Shown here one piece after another: positions 58,661-64,000 of a stretch of 64,000 nucleotides of DNA (position 1 is the first letter of the stretch; each line of letters opens with the position of its first letter). The notes beneath the pieces are model-generated. The model saw only the letters and a list, made by a program, of their open reading frames with translations. It was not told the DNA's origin and did not search any database. A program made the translations under genes and the position numbers. Source of the stretch: Pseudidiomarina aquimaris (GTDB lineage Bacteria; Pseudomonadota; Gammaproteobacteria; Enterobacterales; Alteromonadaceae); assembly GCF_003987395.1 (NCBI RefSeq), contig NZ_PIPT01000003.1:62001-126000 (forward strand), given 5' to 3'.

Positions 58661-61600
58661 ATGATTAGCAGTAACCGCCTCAGCAAGTTGGCGGTGGCGA
58701 TGTGTGCCGCGTTACCAGCGCTGGCAAGTGCGTCGCAGACCACAACTGTGCAAGGGTTGCATGACAACTCATCAAGTTTCGTCGCATTGCAAAATGCGAC
58801 TATCATTACCGAGCCAGGCCGTAGCATTGAAAATGCCACGTTAGTGATTCGAAATGGCAAAATTGAACGCATCAATGAAAACAACCGAGCACCAGAGGGT
58901 GCGCGTGTGGTTGATTTAACCGGCCATACGATCTATCCGGGTTTTATCGATGCCTATAGCAACTATGGCGTACCAGCGCCGAAGCAAGAGCAACGTGGCC
59001 CTTGGTTTTCAACACGCCCGGAATACAACAATAAGCGTGAAGGCGGTAATGCGGCGAACGATGCAATTCATGCCCAAGAACGTTGGGTCAGTGCCTCTGC
59101 ATCAGATATGAAAGCAGCCAAAGACTATATTGAGCAGGGTTTTACTGCGGTCCAAAGTGCGCGCTTGGATGGTATCTTTCAAGGCCAAGCAGTGACCTTG
59201 TCGCTGGCTGATAAAATCGCCAATGATGTGATTTATAATGCTGAAAGTCGCCACTTTGGTTCTTTTGATAAGGGGACGTCTCAACAGCAATATCCGAATT
59301 CACTCATGGGCTCGATTGCCTTAATTCGGCAAACGCTTTCCGATGCAAACTGGTACGAGCAAGCTTATGGCAAAGATGCCTATAACGGCCCGGTAGAATA
59401 CAACGCTGCTTTAGCAGAGCTGGGACCGATTGAACAAGAGGGCATGGTTTTTGCCGTAACTGACGACAAGTCACTGCTTCGCGCCCATGCAGTATTGAGT
59501 GAATTTGATGTGCCAGTCACTTTTGTCGGTTCCAATTATGAGTATGCCCGTCTCGACGCGGTGAAAGCCACGCAGGCAAAACTTATCCTGCCGCTCAACT
59601 TCCCTGCGGCACCTGAAGTGTCAGGTGTAAACGACGATCTCGATGTCGATTTAGCCGATCTACGCCACTGGGAGCGCGCACCGGGTAATGCTGCAGCGCT
59701 GGCGAGCGCTGATATCGACTTCTCATTCACCTTACATCAGCTAAAAAAAGCAGGTGATTTCTGGCCGAATCTGCGCAAAGCGGTTCAACATGGTTTGGAT
59801 AAAGATCGTGCGCTTGCTGCACTTACCACGGTTCCAGCACAAATTGCCGGTGTTAGTGATAAGGCCGGTAAGCTAGCGCCAGGCTACATGGCTGATTTTG
59901 TCATCGCTGAAGGGGACTTGTTCACCGACGGAACCATTAAATCAGTTTGGCTACAAGGTGCGGAAACTGAGCTAGCGCCTTTGCGTACAGCCAATTTTGC
60001 TGGGACTCTCGAGGCAGAGTTGGCCGGCCAAGCGGTAAGCTTTGAGTTCACGGGGTCTGACCGCGTAAGTGGTAGCCTGAAGGTCGGCGACGACAGCCAT
60101 AAACTGCGCTCGGTACGTCGCGATGATGGCCATCTTAACTTTGTTGTTGATGCGACTATCGATGGTGCCCAAGGGGCATGGCGTGTGCAACTTGAACAAA
60201 CTGCCGAGCATGCGTACGCCGGTGTAGCAGTGGGTCCTCAAGGGCAGCAATTGGCTTTCACCGCTAACCGCGCAGCAAGTGCTGAGACTGAAGTGACCAC
60301 GGACAGCGCCGATAAGGCTGACAGCACCGTTGATTATGTCAGCCGTCTTACCTATCCGAATGTCGCCTATGGGCTCAATGGCCTGCCGGCACGACAAAAC
60401 TTGCATATTAAAAACGCAACGGTTTGGACAGCGGATGAAGACGGTGTCTTGGAAAACACTGATATTTTGATTCGCGATGGCGAGTTCTATCGTATTGGTG
60501 AAGATTTACGCACCCCGTCAGGCTACGAGGTAATTGATGCGACTGGAATGCACGTCACGCCGGGCATTATCGATGAACATTCGCACATCGCTATTGACCG
60601 CGGTGTCAACGAAGGTTCTGAAGCAATCACCTCAGAGGTTCGTATTGGCGATGTAGTCAACCCTGATGACATTCACATCTATCGTTCGTTAGCTGGCGGT
60701 ACGACGATGGCCCAGCTACTGCATGGCTCAGCCAATCCAATTGGCGGTCAAGCTCAGGTGATTAAACTTCGCTGGGGCGCAACGGCTGACCAGATGAAAT
60801 TTGATGCGGCGCCGCCGTCCATCAAGTTCGCGCTGGGTGAGAACGTGAAACAAAGTCGCTATCCGTCATGGCTGAGCTCTCGCTATCCGCAAACGCGGAT
60901 GGGGGTTGAAACACTGATGCGTGATGGTTTTACCGCGGCCTTAGAATATCGCGATCGTATGCAAGCCTACGAAAAGTTAAGTCGTAGTGAGCGGGCGAAA
61001 ACCGCTGCACCACGTCCTGACTATCGCCTCGAAACCTTACTTGAAATCCTTGATCGCGAGCGCTTTGTACATGCTCACAGCTACGTGCAGTCAGAAATCT
61101 TAATGCTCCTGCGTTTAGCCGAGGACTTTAACTTTACCCTGACGACCTTTACTCACATTTTGGAAGGCTACAAAGTTGCCTCTGAAATGGCCAAGCACGG
61201 CGCTGGTGGTTCGTCTTTCGCTGACTGGTGGGCTTACAAGTTCGAGGTTTATGATGCGATTCCGCACAATGCCTGTTTAATGTCTGAAAAAGGCGTTTTA
61301 ACTAGCATTAACTCCGATAGTAATGATTTACAGCGCCGCCTGAATACCGAGGCTGCTAAGTCCGTTACCTATTGTGGTATGGACGAGCACGAAGCACTGA
61401 AAATGGTGACCTTAAATCCAGCCAAGCAACTCAAAATTGATGAATATGTGGGTAGTATCAAGCCTGGTAAGCATGCGGATTTTGTCATCTGGAATAACCA
61501 TCCGTTGAGCTCTTATGCGCGTGTCGAGCAAACGTGGATCAACGCTCGCAACTTCTTCAACCGCGAACGTGACGAAGAGCTGCGCGCAGAACTCCAGACT

Positions 61601-61756
61601 GAGAAGCAAGCGTTGATGCAAAAAGTTTTAGCTGACCCTAACGCAAGTAAGGGCGAGAGTAATGGCTACAAACGCGAGCAACCAGCTTGGCACTGCGACA
61701 CTGAACATGATACCTGGCTAGGTACCTTTACTGCGCATAGCCACGGAGGACACTAA
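58661..61756 (+). CDS. Secreted tandem amidohydrolase-family protein
   Basis: A 1031-residue exported protein (signal peptide about 1-24) from the ATG at 58661, which has AAGGGG 6 nt upstream; an ATG at 58655 would abut that site. It contains two amidohydrolase modules. In the first (about 40-440) the metal motif is GFIDAYSNYG, so the usual HxH is Tyr-x-Asn (residues 99 and 101) and the module is probably inactive. In the second (about 575-970) it is GIIDEHSHIA with H640 and H642, with FVHAH and SINSDSND ligand regions later. A beta region joins them. The substrate is unknown; relatives are labelled imidazolonepropionase-like. The second gene starts 2 nt later. Confidence 0.85.
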   Translation: MISSNRLSKLAVAMCAALPALASASQTTTVQGLHDNSSSFVALQNATIITEPGRSIENATLVIRNGKIERINENNRAPEGARVVDLTGHTIYPGFIDAYSNYGVPAPKQEQRGPWFSTRPEYNNKREGGNAANDAIHAQERWVSASASDMKAAKDYIEQGFTAVQSARLDGIFQGQAVTLSLADKIANDVIYNAESRHFGSFDKGTSQQQYPNSLMGSIALIRQTLSDANWYEQAYGKDAYNGPVEYNAALAELGPIEQEGMVFAVTDDKSLLRAHAVLSEFDVPVTFVGSNYEYARLDAVKATQAKLILPLNFPAAPEVSGVNDDLDVDLADLRHWERAPGNAAALASADIDFSFTLHQLKKAGDFWPNLRKAVQHGLDKDRALAALTTVPAQIAGVSDKAGKLAPGYMADFVIAEGDLFTDGTIKSVWLQGAETELAPLRTANFAGTLEAELAGQAVSFEFTGSDRVSGSLKVGDDSHKLRSVRRDDGHLNFVVDATIDGAQGAWRVQLEQTAEHAYAGVAVGPQGQQLAFTANRAASAETEVTTDSADKADSTVDYVSRLTYPNVAYGLNGLPARQNLHIKNATVWTADEDGVLENTDILIRDGEFYRIGEDLRTPSGYEVIDATGMHVTPGIIDEHSHIAIDRGVNEGSEAITSEVRIGDVVNPDDIHIYRSLAGGTTMAQLLHGSANPIGGQAQVIKLRWGATADQMKFDAAPPSIKFALGENVKQSRYPSWLSSRYPQTRMGVETLMRDGFTAALEYRDRMQAYEKLSRSERAKTAAPRPDYRLETLLEILDRERFVHAHSYVQSEILMLLRLAEDFNFTLTTFTHILEGYKVASEMAKHGAGGSSFADWWAYKFEVYDAIPHNACLMSEKGVLTSINSDSNDLQRRLNTEAAKSVTYCGMDEHEALKMVTLNPAKQLKIDEYVGSIKPGKHADFVIWNNHPLSSYARVEQTWINARNFFNRERDEELRAELQTEKQALMQKVLADPNASKGESNGYKREQPAWHCDTEHDTWLGTFTAHSHGGH

Positions 61757-61758
61757 TA

Positions 61759-63042
61759 ATGAAGAAACTATTAATAGCGGTTGCTGCGGCGACAGTCACT
61801 TTGTCTGCTGCTGCCAACGATATCGTGCCGGCGGAGCCACAACAGCAACCCATTTTGCTGCAGAATGGCACCTTACACACGGTGACCAATGGCGTGCAAG
61901 AAGACACGGACTTACTCTTTGTCGACGGTAAGATAAGTGCTATTGGCAGTGACTTGGCAGCTCCAGCAGGGGCGCAGATCATTGATATTAGCGGCAAGCA
62001 CGTGTACCCAGGTGTCATTGCGCTGGATACCACCATTGGCTTGCGTGAAATTGAGGCCGTACGCGCTACTGAGGACGCCGAAGAAGTAGGTGCAGTGACG
62101 CCAGAAGTTTCCGGTCATGTGGCTTATAATCCGGATTCAGAGGTGATTCCGACTATTCGCTACAACGGTGTATCGCATGCGCAAATCGTTCCGCAAGGCG
62201 ACTTAGTTATGGGGCGTTCGAGTTTATTGCAACTCGACGGTTGGACCTATGAAGATGCCGGTGAGCGATTGAACGTGGGAGTTCACGTTAATTGGCCGCG
62301 CGTTGGCATCAATACCGCATGGTGGGAGCGTCGTTCGCCGGAAGAACAACGCAAAGCCAATGCTGAAGCCCGTAAGAACCTAGAAAAAACCTTGGTACAA
62401 GCGAAAGCTTATTATGACGCTAAGCTTGCTGGGGAGTTACAGGGTACCGACCTGCGTTGGGAAGCAATGCTTGGCCTGTTTGACGGTACATCAACTTTGT
62501 TTGTACACGCTAACGACCAGCGTCAAATCGAAGAAGCGATGGACCTTACGCAAGAATGGGGCTTTGATTGGGTGCTGATGGGCGCTCGGGACGCATGGCG
62601 CATGGCTGATGAACTCGCGGCGGCTGAAGTTCGCGTGGTGTTCGGTGCGCCGTTTGGTCTACCAAGTCGTCATGACGAAGCCTTTGACCAAGCGTTTGCA
62701 ACGCCGGCCGCACTTGCTGAAGCTGGCGTGAACTTTGCGCTTAGCTATCCAGGTTATTGGGATGTTCGTAACTTACCGTTTGCGGCGGGTAACGCTGTTG
62801 CTTATGGCTTAGATCGCGAAGCTGCGCTGGCAGCTATTACGCTCAAACCAGCCGAGTTTCTCGGTGTTGCCGACCGTCTTGGTTCACTCGAAGAGGGCAA
62901 GCAAGCAACCCTGGTTATTTCTGCGGGAGATTTGCTGGACCCAATTGGACAAAAGGTAGAAGCATTATTTATTGAGGGGCGTAACGTTGATTTAAACAAC
63001 CGTCATTTGCAACTCTATAATAAATATAAGCAAAAGCCTTAA
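61759..63042 (+). CDS. Secreted amidohydrolase-family protein lacking HxH
   Basis: A 427-residue exported protein (signal peptide about 1-19, ending AAA) of the amidohydrolase superfamily, with the N-terminal beta sandwich, the GKHVYPG transition and the C-terminal LGSLEEGKQATLVI segment. The metal motif reads GVIALDTTIG: the two histidines are replaced by D90 and T92, so hydrolysis of the usual kind is unlikely. It starts 2 nt after the tandem protein, so the two probably form a complex. A good terminator follows. Confidence 0.82.
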   Translation: MKKLLIAVAAATVTLSAAANDIVPAEPQQQPILLQNGTLHTVTNGVQEDTDLLFVDGKISAIGSDLAAPAGAQIIDISGKHVYPGVIALDTTIGLREIEAVRATEDAEEVGAVTPEVSGHVAYNPDSEVIPTIRYNGVSHAQIVPQGDLVMGRSSLLQLDGWTYEDAGERLNVGVHVNWPRVGINTAWWERRSPEEQRKANAEARKNLEKTLVQAKAYYDAKLAGELQGTDLRWEAMLGLFDGTSTLFVHANDQRQIEEAMDLTQEWGFDWVLMGARDAWRMADELAAAEVRVVFGAPFGLPSRHDEAFDQAFATPAALAEAGVNFALSYPGYWDVRNLPFAAGNAVAYGLDREAALAAITLKPAEFLGVADRLGSLEEGKQATLVISAGDLLDPIGQKVEALFIEGRNVDLNNRHLQLYNKYKQKP

Positions 63043-63058
63043 GTAAAATGTTAAAGAC

Positions 63059-63089
63059 AAAAGCCGATTCATTAGAGTCGGCTTTTTTT
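63059..63089 (+). terminator. Rho-independent terminator after the amidohydrolase pair
   Basis: AAAAGCCGA (63059-63067) pairs with TCGGCTTTT (63078-63086), 10-nt loop, followed by a T run. It lies 16 nt after the stop codon. Confidence 0.9.
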
Positions 63090-63195
63090 ATTCAGGATTA
63101 GCGTAAAAATACGCGGCAAAGCTTGTGTTTAGTGGCTTCTATTGGCACTATTTACAGGTCTCTAATCAAATAATAACAATCAAAGTAGGTATCGA

Positions 63196-63501
63196 ATGTC
63201 GGTTTCCCGTCACTTAACGAGCGATGGCAAAGAGTTAACGATCTCAATACATGGCAAATTTGACTTTGGAGTCGTTAATGATTTTCGCCGAGCCTATAGC
63301 TCGCTCGGCGATGAAAAGCCAAGAGTTTACATCGATTTACGAGAAACAGAATATTTAGATAGTTCAGCATTAGGGATGTTACTTAATATGCGTAAAGCAA
63401 TTAACGAACATGTTGAATCTATCCACATCATCAATTGTCGCGCCGAAGTTCGCAACATCCTCGATATTTCGCGTTTCGATAAACTCTTTATTATCGACTA
63501 A
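63196..63501 (+). CDS. STAS-domain anti-sigma factor antagonist
   Basis: A 101-residue single STAS domain like SpoIIAA and the Shewanella CrsA type: strands in ELTISIHGKFDFG and RVYIDLRET, and the phosphoserine motif YLDSSALGMLL with Ser56/Ser57 as the switch residue. In related systems the unphosphorylated form binds an anti-sigma or kinase partner. The next gene, 24 nt downstream, is a likely regulator of its phosphorylation. Confidence 0.9.
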   Translation: MSVSRHLTSDGKELTISIHGKFDFGVVNDFRRAYSSLGDEKPRVYIDLRETEYLDSSALGMLLNMRKAINEHVESIHIINCRAEVRNILDISRFDKLFIID

Positions 63502-63525
63502 TCGTCGGTAACGGAGGCTCTCGTT

Positions 63526-64000
63526 ATGTTGCAGCCGTCCAAACAAGCCGTTATTGACATCTTTCATGATGATTCGTCGTTCGCTGCGCAAGTAATCGCA
63601 GAGGTGCGACGTTTACGGCTGGCACGGAAGATACGGCAACGCAAGTTGGCAACGTGGTCTGCTGCAGATCATCCTCCGCATCCAACGCTTCTAGTCACTG
63701 TCGATGCTACCGGCGTGTTAACACCCGCGTTAGCTTGCGCTGAGCAATTGCTTATCGTTCCGGAGCCATTAAGTATAAGAGAGCTATCGCGTTGGCCGGG
63801 CGAAGTGATTGAATGGCCGCTCCACCCGACACATTTGTCGCGCCGTATTCAACGTGTATGCAATGCTTTTAATACCGCAGGGCAGTTGCGCGCGGTGCGC
63901 GAAAGCCTTTTCTGGCACAATCGCCGTGTCGATCGCGAATATGAGTTGATTGAACACATTTTTCGTAACGCACTAAGCCGCAACTATCTTGATTACCCGC
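63526..64000 (+). CDS. Probable SpoIIE/PP2C-type regulator, 5' part
   Basis: A frame from the ATG at 63526 (CGGAGG 8 nt upstream) that runs off the window, 158 residues visible. The first 120 residues resemble a degenerate receiver domain: alternating hydrophobic strands are seen but the phospho-acceptor Asp pattern is not clear. A helix follows, then EHIFRNALSRNYLDYP, which resembles the linker just before the PP2C (SpoIIE) phosphatase domain in HsbR/CrsR-like proteins. The STAS gene upstream supports that reading. The catalytic part is outside the window, so the call is inference. Confidence 0.6.
   Translation, partial: MLQPSKQAVIDIFHDDSSFAAQVIAEVRRLRLARKIRQRKLATWSAADHPPHPTLLVTVDATGVLTPALACAEQLLIVPEPLSIRELSRWPGEVIEWPLHPTHLSRRIQRVCNAFNTAGQLRAVRESLFWHNRRVDREYELIEHIFRNALSRNYLDYP

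Overview
The window is a dense stretch of gammaproteobacterial chromosome made almost entirely of housekeeping genes. The pepA-holC-valS, lptFG, rnr-rlmB-rpsF-priB-rpsR-rplI, S10, alaS-csrA-tRNA, oadGAB, gshA and ffh-rpsP-rimM-trmD-rplS clusters, the Na+-pumping oxaloacetate decarboxylase and a BCCT betaine-type carrier together point to a marine Alteromonadales-like bacterium, possibly Idiomarinaceae. That assignment is inferred from gene content and order only. I see no prophage, insertion sequence, CRISPR array or rRNA gene.

Layout. 1-6.9 kb: valS (cut by the window edge), holC and pepA leftward, the LPS-transport permeases lptF/lptG rightward, and an RDD membrane protein. 7-7.5 kb: tRNA-Leu, then a two-hairpin guanidine-II (mini-ykkC) riboswitch in front of a truncated gdx/sugE exporter gene. 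7.5-12.7 kb: rnr, rlmB, an unknown secreted protein, and the S6-PriB-S18-L9 operon. 12.8-14.8 kb: an ECF sigma factor, its putative anti-sigma factor and a DUF4097 repeat protein, placed between rplI and dnaB. 15-21.5 kb: dnaB, zur, a secreted amidase, dusA, two tiny envelope proteins behind a sigma54-like promoter, and a membrane dipeptidase. 21.5-26.8 kb: an S10 ribosomal operon with its own promoter and leader attenuator, closed by a terminator after rpsQ, so the spc operon is not attached. 26.9-38.4 kb: a BCCT carrier, a porin, a FadH-type flavoenzyme, RNase AM, YciO, ScpA/ScpB, RluB, an agmatine-deiminase family protein, a SIMPL lipoprotein and RecX. 38.5-45.3 kb: alaS, csrA, tRNA-Ser, two identical tRNA-Arg genes and oadGAB. 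45.3-52 kb: a small membrane protein coupled to a soluble hybrid histidine kinase, gshA, a lytic-transglycosylase-like lipoprotein, a CorB-type transporter and a YpjD/CcsA-like protein. 52.2-58.5 kb: ffh, the rpsP-trmD operon, tyrA, a lone receiver protein, cytochrome b561 and cytochrome c'. 58.6-64 kb: two secreted amidohydrolase-family proteins, a STAS anti-sigma antagonist and the start of a probable SpoIIE-type regulator.

The least ordinary signals are the orphan guanidine riboswitch with its decayed exporter, the bicistron of tiny envelope proteins, three intergenic arrays built from related 7-8-nt words (two of them palindromic), an amidohydrolase pair in which two of three catalytic modules have lost their HxH metal site, and the isolated S10 operon. 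I found no convincing new multi-gene defence or biosynthetic system.
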